Assembly: GCA_964607425.1 (NCBI GenBank)
Contig: CAZSKQ010000013.1
Coordinates: 1 to 45,533 of the forward strand
Origin: IDS-8 sp964607425
GTDB taxonomy: Bacteria; Pseudomonadota; Gammaproteobacteria; Steroidobacterales; Woeseiaceae
DNA length: 45,533 bases
Reading direction: 5' to 3'
The notes under the pieces are model-generated. The model searched no databases, had not been told where the DNA came from, and saw nothing but the letters and a program-made list of their open reading frames with translations. Below are positions 1 to 7,211 of the stretch, piece by piece. The number at the start of each line of letters is the position of its first letter. The first letter of the stretch is position 1. Made by a program: the position numbers and the translations under genes.

Positions 1-12
1 TAGTTCCAGCTC

Positions 13-606
13 TCAGTAAATGCGCACGCCCCCGTGGCGTTTGCGACTGCGGTAGTCCAGCCACCACAAACCGGCCGTGAAACCCGCGAACAGGCACACG
101 GCCAGCGCGGCAGCAACCCAGCTCATCGGCAGGCTGTACTGGTACTGCTCCGCGCGCTCGGCATAGGCCCGGTTGCGCTCGAGCAGGTCCGCCACCTGCG
201 CGAGATTCTCGTCAATGGTGGCCTTCTGGTCGGCGACCTGGGCCTCCAGGGCGCTGATCGTCTCTGCCGGTCCGGCGAACTGCTCCTTCAGCGTGGCGAG
301 CGCCTGCTCGAGCCGCTCCTGTTCGGCGCGGGTTTCGGCGACGATCAGCTTTGCCGGCTTGGCATCGACAAGATATGCCGCTTTCACGTAACCGACCGTG
401 CCGTCGGGCAGGCGCACCTGCGCGTAATATCGGTCCCGCTCCAGTATCTCCAGCGCCTGCCCGCTCTCCAGGGTGCGGAAAGCGCGGTCGCTGGTGTCGG
501 CGGCGCGGTGCAGCCCGAGTTGCAAGGTGTCGGTAACGTATGCGGTCTCCGCCGCTGCCTGCAGCGGCAGCGCCAGGAGCAGCAGAATTCCGGCAATCAA
601 TCGCAT
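13..606 (-). CDS. SH3-domain membrane-anchored protein (YgiM/TIGR04211-like)
   Basis: The 197-residue product has a signal peptide (residues 1-19, ending AAAE), a bacterial SH3 domain at about 20-85 (GQALEIL, DGTVGYVKAAYL), a coiled-coil stretch at about 88-152 rich in Glu/Gln/Ala, one transmembrane helix at about 160-182, and a short basic tail (YRSRKRHGG). This order matches the SH3-and-anchor family typified by E. coli YgiM. Its molecular role is unknown; such proteins are thought to sit in the inner membrane with the SH3 part in the periplasm, possibly contacting peptidoglycan. It lies 94 bp downstream of a PBP4-type gene on the same strand, which fits a cell-wall setting. I am sure of the family and unsure of the function. 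Confidence 0.88.
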   Translation of the reverse strand: MRLIAGILLLLALPLQAAAETAYVTDTLQLGLHRAADTSDRAFRTLESGQALEILERDRYYAQVRLPDGTVGYVKAAYLVDAKPAKLIVAETRAEQERLEQALATLKEQFAGPAETISALEAQVADQKATIDENLAQVADLLERNRAYAERAEQYQYSLPMSWVAAALAVCLFAGFTAGLWWLDYRSRKRHGGVRIY

Positions 607-700
607 GTGCTCTCCCCGCCCGGCGCCGACTCGAGATCACATCGGCGAACGGAAAGGCGATTATGTTACCCGGCGAGCACTCTATTTATGTGACCGGGTC

Positions 701-2119
701 CTACATTCCGTACAGCCACTTGAGCAGCGCCGTCTGCACTTCCTCGCCGGTGCCGCGATGCACGCCCGCGTAGTTCTGCAGCGACACGACGATGTAGCGG
801 GTGCCCGAGCGGGCCTGCAGGTAGCCAGCGATCGCGCTGACGTCGTCCAGCGAGCCGGTCTTGATATGGCCCCTGCCGGCTAGCGGATCTCTCGCGTAGC
901 GGCGCAGCAGGGTACCGTCGAGGCCCGTCACCGACAGTGACGACATGAACTCCGGCATGAACGGACTTTCGAACCCGTAGCGCAGGAGCGTCCCCATCTG
1001 TGCCGCCGTGATGCGCGCCTCCCGCGACAGCCCCGCCCCGTTGTCGAAAACCAGGCCGTCGAGGTCCATGCTGCGGTCTTCCAGCCACTGCCTGACCACC
1101 TTGCGGCCGCTTTCGAGCTTGCCCGGCGGGCCGAATTCCTCGGCCGCGAGGGTCAGCAGGATCTGGCGCGCCATTACGTTATTGCTGTGCTTGTTGACCT
1201 GCGTAATGATGTCCGCGAGGGGCAGTGAGTCGAAACTCAGGAACGGCTCGGCACCGTCTTCTTCATGCACGACGTTCTTCCAGCCGCCCGCGAACTCGCC
1301 CCCGCCTTCGCGCCACAACGCCTTGAACATACCGTAGGCGAACTCGTTGTGGCTGAGCGCGGTGCGGTACATCGAATAAGAGCGGCAGCCGCTGGGAAAG
1401 GTGCCGCTGAAGATCATCTGGTCCACGTCTTCGTTCGCGGTAATGGTGATGCCGCGCTGGTAACCCCGGCAACTGCCGTTCGCGAGCGACAGCTCGTTGA
1501 CGACCTGCAGGTTTTCGAGCGCCGGCACGAGGCTCAGGTCTACCGACGACGTGGCGAGGTCCGGCTGGAAGATGTAGCGCACCGCCTTGAAGTTCATCAT
1601 GAGCGCATTCGGCGCGACGTTGTATGCCCTGAGCGGCTGGTTGTCGAACGCACCGGCGTCGTAGCCGGAGATATCGAAGTAGCTGTCGTCGAGCAGCAGG
1701 TCGCCCGCGATCCTTTCTATCCCGGCCCGGCGTATGGACCGCACGACGTGCCAGAGGCGCTCCGCTACCAGGTAAGGATCGCCGTAGCCTTTGAGGAGAA
1801 GGTCGCCCTCCAGCGTATTGCCCTTGACCTCGCCCAGCAGGTAGACCTCTGTCTTCCAGGTATAGGTCGGACCGAGTGAATCCAGCGCCACGAGCGTCGT
1901 CAGCAGCTTCATGACCGATGCCGGGTTGCGTGGTTTATCCTCGTGCCACCGGAGCACCGGCTCGCCGGACGCGAGGTTCTCGACGTAGACACTCAGGGAA
2001 TCGGCGGGGAGGTCCCGGTGCGCCAGCGCGGCCGCCACGGAGGGCGGCAGCCGATCCCCGGCCTCAGCGGGAGCGGCGACGCATGTGAACGCGGCCAGCG
2101 CCGCTAACGCCAGGCGCAT
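701..2119 (-). CDS. dacB: D-alanyl-D-alanine carboxypeptidase/endopeptidase (PBP4, peptidase S13)
   Basis: This 472-residue exported enzyme should cleave the terminal D-Ala or DD-cross-links of peptidoglycan in the periplasm. All three penicillin-binding motifs are present: SVMK (residues 68-71, with the acylating Ser), SNN (312-314) and KTG (420-422). The signal peptide is residues 1-20 (AAPAEAG). The long insert between SxxK and SxN is typical of class C low-molecular-mass PBPs, and the length agrees with the PBP4 family. The start is preceded by a G-rich stretch ending 1 base before ATG. The HAD phosphatase gene ends 24 bp upstream, so the two are probably co-transcribed. Nothing looks damaged. 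Confidence 0.93.
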   Translation of the reverse strand: MRLALAALAAFTCVAAPAEAGDRLPPSVAAALAHRDLPADSLSVYVENLASGEPVLRWHEDKPRNPASVMKLLTTLVALDSLGPTYTWKTEVYLLGEVKGNTLEGDLLLKGYGDPYLVAERLWHVVRSIRRAGIERIAGDLLLDDSYFDISGYDAGAFDNQPLRAYNVAPNALMMNFKAVRYIFQPDLATSSVDLSLVPALENLQVVNELSLANGSCRGYQRGITITANEDVDQMIFSGTFPSGCRSYSMYRTALSHNEFAYGMFKALWREGGGEFAGGWKNVVHEEDGAEPFLSFDSLPLADIITQVNKHSNNVMARQILLTLAAEEFGPPGKLESGRKVVRQWLEDRSMDLDGLVFDNGAGLSREARITAAQMGTLLRYGFESPFMPEFMSSLSVTGLDGTLLRRYARDPLAGRGHIKTGSLDDVSAIAGYLQARSGTRYIVVSLQNYAGVHRGTGEEVQTALLKWLYGM

Positions 2120-2143
2120 CCCCGTCCCCCCGTTGCAGACCCG

Positions 2144-2857
2144 TTAGTGCCCGTTGGTCTGCCGACCGGCTTCGGTGCCGATATCGTTCGGTAGCTCAAT
2201 TTTCTTACTGTTGTTCTGGATTATTCGACTGTTGTTGGCCATCGCCCATGCCGCCAGCCGCTTGTCCGGACAGACCGCCGCCGGATGGCCCACGCTCTCC
2301 AGCAACGGGATGTCGAAGCGCGAATCCGCGTATGCGCTCACGTCTTTTGCAGCGACTTCGTATTTTTCACAGATGAGCGACAACAATGCAACCTTGTCAT
2401 CGTGAAACGGGTGACGCGTCGCAGGTGCCGCGGTGTAGCGGCCGTGAACCACGTCGCACTCCGTACCGAGCCCCCAGGCGGCGCCCAATTGCCGGCACAG
2501 CAGGTCGACGATCGGCTGCGGGCTGCCGGAGAGCAGCACGACGATGTCGCCACGGTCCAGGTGGCGGGACAGCTCGGCCACGGCCGGAGCGATCCAGTCC
2601 GCGTCGGTCAGTTGCTCGGGAACGAAAGCCGCTGCTTCCCGCGCTACCGTCGCTTCTTCCAGGCCGCTAAGCCATGCCTTGTTCTTGCGAAAGACGTGGC
2701 GCCCGTAGCGCGGAAACCAGCGCAGGACGAACCAGCCGGCGGCGAGCAGTTGGCGGAGCCCGATATGCCCGCGGCGCAGCATCCACGCGATGAATCGCTT
2801 CTCGGTGCTTTTGCCCGCCACGAGAGTCCCGTCGACGTCGAAGATTGCCAGCCGCAT
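2144..2857 (-). CDS. HAD-IB family phosphatase
   Basis: This 237-residue cytoplasmic HAD-superfamily hydrolase shows motif I FDVDGT (residues 6-11, nucleophile Asp), a motif II Ser in LLSGSPQ, and the motif IV acidic pair in YADSRFDIPLLES. The subclass IB layout is shared by SerB-like phosphatases and by PgpC phosphatidylglycerophosphatases. The start lies only 3 bp after the stop of a CDP-alcohol phosphatidyltransferase. An inference is therefore that it removes a phosphate from the product of that lipid enzyme. Phosphoserine phosphatase or another small-molecule phosphatase is equally possible from sequence. The C-terminus is polar (NNSRIIQNNSKK) and slightly longer than usual. Confidence 0.85.
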   Translation of the reverse strand: MRLAIFDVDGTLVAGKSTEKRFIAWMLRRGHIGLRQLLAAGWFVLRWFPRYGRHVFRKNKAWLSGLEEATVAREAAAFVPEQLTDADWIAPAVAELSRHLDRGDIVVLLSGSPQPIVDLLCRQLGAAWGLGTECDVVHGRYTAAPATRHPFHDDKVALLSLICEKYEVAAKDVSAYADSRFDIPLLESVGHPAAVCPDKRLAAWAMANNSRIIQNNSKKIELPNDIGTEAGRQTNGH

Positions 2858-2860
2858 CGA

Positions 2861-3493
2861 TCATTCCAGTTTCACTCGTCTCGGAGCGAAGTTGTCTTTT
2901 TCCTTGTAGACGAACTCCAGTATGACCGGAAGTCCACGGATCACACAGGTCAGCACGGACAGGTACACGAGCGCCATGCCGATGCCTTCCAGCAACCAGG
3001 ACCAGCCCGACCACAGTGCGGGCAGCAGCACCCGCAAGGGTTGTATCAGCAACAACCAGCAGAAGGTAACCGCTTTGAGCGTGGCGTAGAACGCGCGCAT
3101 GAATTTGCCGGCCACCAGCCACTTGCCAAGGGGCGTCTCGAGCATGGAGAACGGCGTTTCATGCGCTGTCGTCACCTGGTTTGCCCGAATCGTATCAACA
3201 ATCGTGCCGCGCACGATAAAAACAATCGGCACCCAGACCGGCACGATCCCGAGGTCGACGAGCACGATCCACATGGTGAGCTCGACAATGCGGTCGCTGG
3301 CGATATCGAACATCGCACCGAACACGCTCTCCTCGTTGCGCTTGCGTGCGACATAGCCGTCCAGGCCGTCGCTGACGAATACCAGGATCAGCAGCGCCAC
3401 ATTGACGATGTGCCACCACGAGTACGGCTGATACGCAACGACAACGACCACCATCAGTAAAAGCAGCCGGCCGAGCGTGATCAGGTTCGCCAT
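2861..3493 (-). CDS. CDP-alcohol phosphatidyltransferase family protein
   Basis: This integral membrane enzyme of 210 residues belongs to the family that transfers a phosphatidyl group from CDP-diacylglycerol to an alcohol. The signature D-x2-DG-x2-AR-x8-G-x3-D-x3-D is complete: DGLDGYVAR, then G in FGAMFD, then IASD. Hydrophobic helices follow. I start at the ATG at 3493 (MANLITLGR), which places the first helix correctly; an upstream in-frame ATG at 3550 would add 19 unrelated residues and lies in a hairpin-forming repeat. The acceptor alcohol cannot be read from sequence; glycerol-3-phosphate (PgsA-like) or inositol phosphate are candidates. It probably forms an operon with the HAD phosphatase 3 bp downstream. 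Confidence 0.87.
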   Translation of the reverse strand: MANLITLGRLLLLMVVVVVAYQPYSWWHIVNVALLILVFVSDGLDGYVARKRNEESVFGAMFDIASDRIVELTMWIVLVDLGIVPVWVPIVFIVRGTIVDTIRANQVTTAHETPFSMLETPLGKWLVAGKFMRAFYATLKAVTFCWLLLIQPLRVLLPALWSGWSWLLEGIGMALVYLSVLTCVIRGLPVILEFVYKEKDNFAPRRVKLE

Positions 3494-3548
3494 CAGGTCA
3501 TTATAGCCGCGGGAAAAAGCGGACAGGGGAAATGGAGAGGGGTCTCGC

Positions 3549-3628
3549 ATGGGGCCACATCCCGTTTCCCCGTTTCAGTGGCCGGGAAAAGGGGAAGTGA
3601 TATGGGGTGTGGCCCCATTGAAACGGGG
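3549..3628. repeat. Nested inverted repeats between regulator and lipid-enzyme genes
   Basis: ATGGGGCCACA (3549-3559) is matched exactly by TGTGGCCCCAT (3608-3618). A second, overlapping pair is CCCCGTTTCAGTGG (3568-3581) and CCATTGAAACGGGG (3615-3628), with 13 of 14 positions matching. The two pairs share bases, so only one can form at a time. The element sits between the stop of the sigma-54 activator and the start of the phosphatidyltransferase, both on the minus strand. It could act as a terminator or attenuator, or be a REP-like repeat. Confidence 0.6.
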
Positions 3629-3666
3629 GAGTGGCGCCCCGTTTCGCCGTTCCGGGGCCGCCGGGC

Positions 3667-5466
3667 TCAGTGCGGTTTCTTGATGCCGAAGGTCCTGATC
3701 CGGTCATTCAGGGTGGTGGGCCGGATCCCCAGGAGCTCCGCGGCACCCGCCTTGCCGGATACGCGCCAGTTGGCTTGCTTCAGGGCCGCGAGGATGTTTT
3801 TCTTCTGCAGTGCCTTCAGCTCCTTTTCGGTAAGCACGTCGTCCCGCGCGGGTTCCGCGCTGACGGGCTTGCCGCCGGCCTCTAACGCGACCTCCGGCAG
3901 CGCCAGGTCCAGCCGCAGCACGTTGCCCTGTGACAGGATGAGCGCGCGCTCGATCACGTTCTTCAACTCGCGAACATTGCCCGGCCAGTCGTAGCCGGTA
4001 ATGGCATCGATCTGGCTCCGGGTCAGCTTCATCGGCTTACGCCCGAAGTCCTTGCAGGTCACGTCGAGGAAATGCTGCGCGAGCTGCACCACGTCCTCGT
4101 GCCTTTGCCTGAGCGGCGGTACCTCTATCGGGAACACGCTCAGGCGGTAGAAGAGGTCTTCGCGGAACTTGCCCTCGGCTACGAGCTGTTCGAGATCGCG
4201 ATTCGTCGCCGCAATGACCCGCACGTCCACGCGGCGCGTCGTGTCGTCCCCGACCCGCTCGAACTCGCTTTCCTGCAGGACTCTCAGCAGCTTTCCCTGC
4301 AGCTCCAGCGGAATCTCGCCCACCTCGTCCATGAACAGGGTACCGCCGTCGGCGAGCTGGAAGCGCCCGACCCGGTCGCGATGCGCGCCGGTGAAAGCGC
4401 CTTTCACGTGGCCGAAAAACTCGCTTTCGAACAGGTCCTGCGGGATCGAAGCGCAGTTGACCTTGACGAGGGGCGCGTTGGCGCGCGGGCTCCTGGCATG
4501 GATGGCACGGGCCACGAGTTCCTTGCCGACGCCGGTCTCGCCCAGCACCAGCACGTTGGCCGGGGTTTGGGCCACGGCTTCGACCTGTTCCAGCGTGTGC
4601 TTCAGCGCCGCGCTGCGGCCGACGATGCGGCCGAAGTTCATCGAGACGTTCACTTCCTCGCGCAGGTAATCGCGTTCCCGCTCCAGTTCCTCGCGCAGCC
4701 GGGCGTTCTCGGCGAGCGTTGCGCGCAGCGCCCGCTCCGCCTCGTTGCGCGCGGTAACGTCCTTGGAGGCGACGAGCATCCGGTACACCCGGCCCGAGCA
4801 ATCCCGCTCCGATACCGCCGATTGCAGGACTTCCAGCACCTTGCCCTCGCGGGTGACCATGCGGCGCTCCTCGTTGGTGAATTTGCCGCCGCTGATCGAG
4901 CGCTGCAGGAGCCTCGCGGAGTAGCGCTCCCGGTCCTCCGGGCTGAAGAAATCCAGGATGGACCGGCCTATGACCTCCTCGCGGCTGTAGCCCATCTTCT
5001 GGAGCCAGCGGTCGGTTACGGTGACGATGCTCCCGGCGGCGTCGATCGTGTGCAGCATCGCCGGCGTGGCCCGGTAGAGCTGCCGGTATTTCCAGTCGAC
5101 GCGCGCCTGGTCCGCGACCTCCATGTACATGGCGATCGTGCGGATATAGCGGCCCTCGGGATCGTGCTCGATTACCGAGTTGGTGAGGCAGTTGACGATA
5201 TCGCCGGTTTTCGAGACGAAGGCGACGGGCTTGTTTTCCAGGCGCCCGGTGCGCCTGAGCTTCGGCAGGAATTCCTTCTCGATGCGCTCTGCGCATTCGT
5301 CGGTGACGAATTCCGCGGGGCGGCGCCCGACCATCTCCTCCCGGGTGTAACCCAACCGGTCAAGAAGCGCGTCGTTCACATCGAGGTAACAGCCGTCGCG
5401 GCCGATCGAGGTGGCCATCGCCGGCGCGCGGCGAAAAAGCCATTGGTAATCGCTGCTGGTCGTCAT
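3667..5466 (-). CDS. Sigma-54-dependent activator, PAS-PAS-AAA+-Fis
   Basis: This 599-residue enhancer-binding protein should hydrolyse ATP to open sigma-54 RNA polymerase promoters. Order of domains: PAS 1 (about 8-118), PAS 2 (about 128-240), a coiled linker (241-272), the AAA+ core (about 278-505) and a Fis-type helix-turn-helix (about 555-599). The core has Walker A GETGVGKE (309-316), the sigma-54 contact loop GAFTGA (356-361), Walker B GGTLFMDE (374-381) and the arginine-finger region REDLFYRL. There is no receiver domain with a phospho-acceptor Asp, so control is probably by a signal sensed in the PAS domains. It is divergent from a small exported gene that carries a -24/-12 promoter, with three palindromic sites between them; that gene is its likely target. 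Confidence 0.95.
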   Translation of the reverse strand: MTTSSDYQWLFRRAPAMATSIGRDGCYLDVNDALLDRLGYTREEMVGRRPAEFVTDECAERIEKEFLPKLRRTGRLENKPVAFVSKTGDIVNCLTNSVIEHDPEGRYIRTIAMYMEVADQARVDWKYRQLYRATPAMLHTIDAAGSIVTVTDRWLQKMGYSREEVIGRSILDFFSPEDRERYSARLLQRSISGGKFTNEERRMVTREGKVLEVLQSAVSERDCSGRVYRMLVASKDVTARNEAERALRATLAENARLREELERERDYLREEVNVSMNFGRIVGRSAALKHTLEQVEAVAQTPANVLVLGETGVGKELVARAIHARSPRANAPLVKVNCASIPQDLFESEFFGHVKGAFTGAHRDRVGRFQLADGGTLFMDEVGEIPLELQGKLLRVLQESEFERVGDDTTRRVDVRVIAATNRDLEQLVAEGKFREDLFYRLSVFPIEVPPLRQRHEDVVQLAQHFLDVTCKDFGRKPMKLTRSQIDAITGYDWPGNVRELKNVIERALILSQGNVLRLDLALPEVALEAGGKPVSAEPARDDVLTEKELKALQKKNILAALKQANWRVSGKAGAAELLGIRPTTLNDRIRTFGIKKPH

Positions 5467-5481
5467 GCAGGGGATTTTAAC

Positions 5482-5493
5482 ACGGAATTTCGT
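5482..5493. promoter_or_regulatory. Candidate activator site 1 (ACG-N6-CGT)
   Basis: The site ACGGAATTTCGT is a 12-bp dyad with ACG/CGT ends. With the two following bases (AA) it is repeated with one mismatch at 5521-5534. It lies 16 bp upstream of the activator start codon and is centred about 120 bp upstream of the predicted start of the sigma-54 transcript. It could serve both activation of the small gene and autoregulation of the activator. Confidence 0.5.
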
Positions 5494-5503
5494 AATTTAA
5501 CAT

Positions 5504-5515
5504 ACGGGTTTCCGT
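5504..5515. promoter_or_regulatory. Candidate activator site 2 (ACG-N6-CGT)
   Basis: ACGGGTTTCCGT is a dyad with ACGG/CCGT arms, centred about 97 bp upstream of the predicted sigma-54 start. Its spacing from site 1 is 22 bp, two helical turns, as expected for cooperative binding. Confidence 0.5.
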
Positions 5516-5520
5516 TTTTT

Positions 5521-5532
5521 ACGGTATTTCGT
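5521..5532. promoter_or_regulatory. Candidate activator site 3 (ACG-N6-CGT)
   Basis: ACGGTATTTCGT differs from site 1 at one base and is followed by the same AA. It is centred about 80 bp upstream of the predicted transcription start, a normal distance for a sigma-54 upstream activating sequence. Confidence 0.5.
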
Positions 5533-5549
5533 AAGTACTCATATTCCTC

Positions 5550-5565
5550 TAACTAATTGTTTTAT
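5550..5565 (+). promoter_or_regulatory. IHF-like site
   Basis: TAACTAATTGTTTTAT agrees with most positions of the IHF consensus YAACTTNTTGATTTTW and lies in a marked AT-rich patch between the palindromes and the -24/-12 promoter. That is the usual place for DNA bending at sigma-54 promoters. The match was judged by eye, so this is a candidate only. Confidence 0.4.
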
Positions 5566-5579
5566 AAGATTTTACAAAG

Positions 5580-5597
5580 TTGGCACGACTCCTGCAA
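5580..5597 (+). promoter_or_regulatory. Sigma-54 (-24/-12) promoter
   Basis: TTGGCACGACTCCTGCA matches the RpoN consensus TTGGCACG-N4-TTGCA with one change (T to C before TGCA). GG at 5582-5583 and GC at 5594-5595 have the required spacing. The predicted transcript starts near 5607 and leaves a 57-nt leader before the ATG at 5664. Confidence 0.82.
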
Positions 5598-5663
5598 TAG
5601 AGTGTGCGAGTTTACTAGCGGCTGCCATAGACGGCGGCTGCAAACACACAAGGAACCAGGACG

Positions 5664-5942
5664 ATGAAGTACCGGATGGGCCCCGCCCTCGCAATGGCGG
5701 CAATCTTGATCGGCAGCGCCGTGCTGCCCGCGACCGTGCTCGCCGAAGAGCAGGCGGCCGCCGATTCCGCATCGGCGCGGGCCGCGGCGACGCAGGAGCT
5801 GCAGCAGGAGCTGGAAGAGCGGCTGCGGCAGTACGCCGAGGCCATGACGGCGGGTGCCCTGAGCGCGGCAAGCGACCTCCACCTTCCGCTGGTCTTCGAG
5901 TCCCCAAGCTCGCACACGGTGGTGCTGGTCAGCGACCTTTAA
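5664..5942 (+). CDS. Small exported protein under sigma-54 control
   Basis: The product has 92 residues: a signal peptide (about 1-27, cleavage after VLA), an Ala/Glu/Gln-rich helical stretch (about 28-62, likely amphipathic or coiled) and a hydrophobic C-terminal segment with SPSSHTVVLVSDL. I do not recognise a family. AAGGA lies 9 bases before the ATG. The gene is alone, divergent from the enhancer-binding protein, and has its own -24/-12 promoter 70-85 bp upstream, so it is probably the regulator's principal target. It could be a periplasmic signal or stress protein; no catalytic motif or metal site is visible. The next gene downstream is convergent. Confidence 0.72.
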   Translation: MKYRMGPALAMAAILIGSAVLPATVLAEEQAAADSASARAAATQELQQELEERLRQYAEAMTAGALSAASDLHLPLVFESPSSHTVVLVSDL

Positions 5943-6135
5943 AAGCAAGACTTACGGCGATCGCCGCTCCGGGTCACTCTCCCCCCGAGGCCCGGACAGC
6001 GGCAGCCGGAACGCACGGTCAGGGATGGCCGTGCTCAAAACGGACCGGAGGGTCCGGCGGCAATTCCCCCCTTTTGCCGCGACGTTGAGGAGCCGGGGCC
6101 CGTTCCGTGTCGGATCGGACGCCGCGCGAATTCGG

Positions 6136-6411
6136 TTACTGCCCCGGCTCCTGTTTTTTTCTCCTGCGCTTTTCGGCACCGTTACCGCGGATTTTCGCGG
6201 TTTGCGAGCTGATCGTGCGCCGGGCTCTGCGGAGCCAATAGCGCGCCCAGGCGAATTCGAGGCCGAGGATGGCGAGTCCCGCCGGAATGAGCACCAGCGC
6301 CGGTCCCGGTGTTACCAGCATGACGATACCGAGCAGCAGCACCGTGCTGCCGACGACCGCCACCGCGATCCGGCGGACCACCTTGTAGGTGAGGTTTATG
6401 AGGCTGGTCAT
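6136..6411 (-). CDS. PGPGW-family small membrane protein
   Basis: This 91-residue protein has two hydrophobic helices (about 14-35 and 38-54) around the signature TPGPALVLIPAGLAILGLEF, followed by a strongly basic tail (RRKKQEPGQ). This is the putative transmembrane PGPGW family; the final GW is replaced here by AL. Function is unknown. The basic tail should be cytoplasmic. It is convergent with the small sigma-54-controlled gene (193 bp between stops, in which I see no further gene) and divergent from the next one. Confidence 0.8.
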   Translation of the reverse strand: MTSLINLTYKVVRRIAVAVVGSTVLLLGIVMLVTPGPALVLIPAGLAILGLEFAWARYWLRRARRTISSQTAKIRGNGAEKRRRKKQEPGQ

Positions 6412-6450
6412 CGGCGATCTACGGCGGCCTTAGCCCGCCGGACTGCAAAA

Positions 6451-6485
6451 AAGCGGAGCGTAGCATGGGTACCGCTTGTTTTTTT
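6451..6485. terminator. Hairpin with T-runs on both sides, between divergent genes
   Basis: AAGCGG (6451-6456) pairs with CCGCTT (6472-6477), followed by GTTTTTTT on the plus strand; on the minus strand the second arm runs into CTTTTTTGC. The shape is that of a bidirectional terminator, yet the flanking genes point away from it. The loop is long (15 nt), so significance is uncertain. Confidence 0.3.
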
Positions 6486-6510
6486 CGATGCCTGCCGTAG
6501 GCTGTCGCGG

Positions 6511-7119
6511 GTGACGGCAAGATCCCTTTGCGCAGCGTGCATACTGTTCGTTCTCCGGTCCGCCGAGGCAGGGGACGTGCCTCCCGATCGCCTGGAGCTC
6601 GCGGCCGACCCACCCGTGATATCGGTATCCGCCACGGCGTCCGGACGCCGGCTGGTCGAACTGCCTGCCCTGGAATACCGCTTCAGGGTGCAATCCGATT
6701 GCGGGGGCGATCGCACCCCCCGTTCGCTCTCGATCAACGTCGCCGATAGCCGCCTTGCTTTGTCGGGGGCCGCCCTCGAAAACGATCTCGCGGGGGAGCT
6801 CGTGCTGATGGTTCCGGCTCGCCAGCTGGCCCCGATCGCCGTGGATGACTTTTGCGTCGCCGGTGCCGCTGCAAAAGCCGGTATTGCCGTCGATCCCGCC
6901 GCCCCGGGGCCGGGGGATCCGGAGCCTGCCGGCGGCCGCCCCGCTTCGCGGTACCTTTTGACCGTGCCGGACGTGGTTTCGGCCCAGGCCTCGCTGGTCT
7001 GCAGCAGCGAGCACGACAGCAACATCAGCTACGTGACGCAGCCGCTTGCCGTGACGCTGGCCTGTACGGCACCGGCGGCGGCCGGGGGGGAACCGGGGCA
7101 CAGCACGGGCGAGCGCTAG
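6511..7119 (+). CDS. Hypothetical exported protein
   Basis: I start this frame at the GTG at 6511 because the following residues form a signal peptide (ARSLCAACILFVLRSAEAG). Upstream codons are not protein-like and are antisense to the PGPGW gene. The product has about 202 residues with four or more cysteines after the signal (QSDCGGD, DDFCVAG, SLVCSSEHD, LACTAP), suggesting periplasmic disulfides. The C-terminal third is rich in Pro/Gly/Ala. I do not recognise a family; an all-beta periplasmic domain is plausible. It stands alone, convergent with a dienelactone hydrolase gene and separated from it by a strong inverted repeat. Confidence 0.55.
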   Translation: MTARSLCAACILFVLRSAEAGDVPPDRLELAADPPVISVSATASGRRLVELPALEYRFRVQSDCGGDRTPRSLSINVADSRLALSGAALENDLAGELVLMVPARQLAPIAVDDFCVAGAAAKAGIAVDPAAPGPGDPEPAGGRPASRYLLTVPDVVSAQASLVCSSEHDSNISYVTQPLAVTLACTAPAAAGGEPGHSTGER

Positions 7120-7121
7120 GC

Positions 7122-7179
7122 AGCCTCTGCACAAGTCCGGGCGAGCGTATTTCGGGCCGCCACGACTTGTGCAGAGGCT
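7122..7179. terminator. 16-bp perfect inverted repeat between convergent genes
   Basis: AGCCTCTGCACAAGTC (7122-7137) is matched exactly by GACTTGTGCAGAGGCT (7164-7179) around a 26-base loop. The position between two gene 3' ends fits a bidirectional terminator. There is no T-run, and the long perfect arms also resemble the ends of a deleted insertion sequence or a small palindromic repeat. Confidence 0.5.
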
Positions 7180-7211
7180 CCGTGGTGGCCGCAACGCGGC
7201 CCGGCTGTCGT

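Noticed and set aside
2285..3460. 391-codon open frame on the plus strand
   Set aside because: Covers the HAD and phosphatidyltransferase genes in antisense; those have complete catalytic motifs and this does not.
4072..5556. 494-codon open frame on the plus strand
   Set aside because: It is antisense to the sigma-54 activator, His/Arg/Val-rich with no domain, and arises from high GC content and codon bias.
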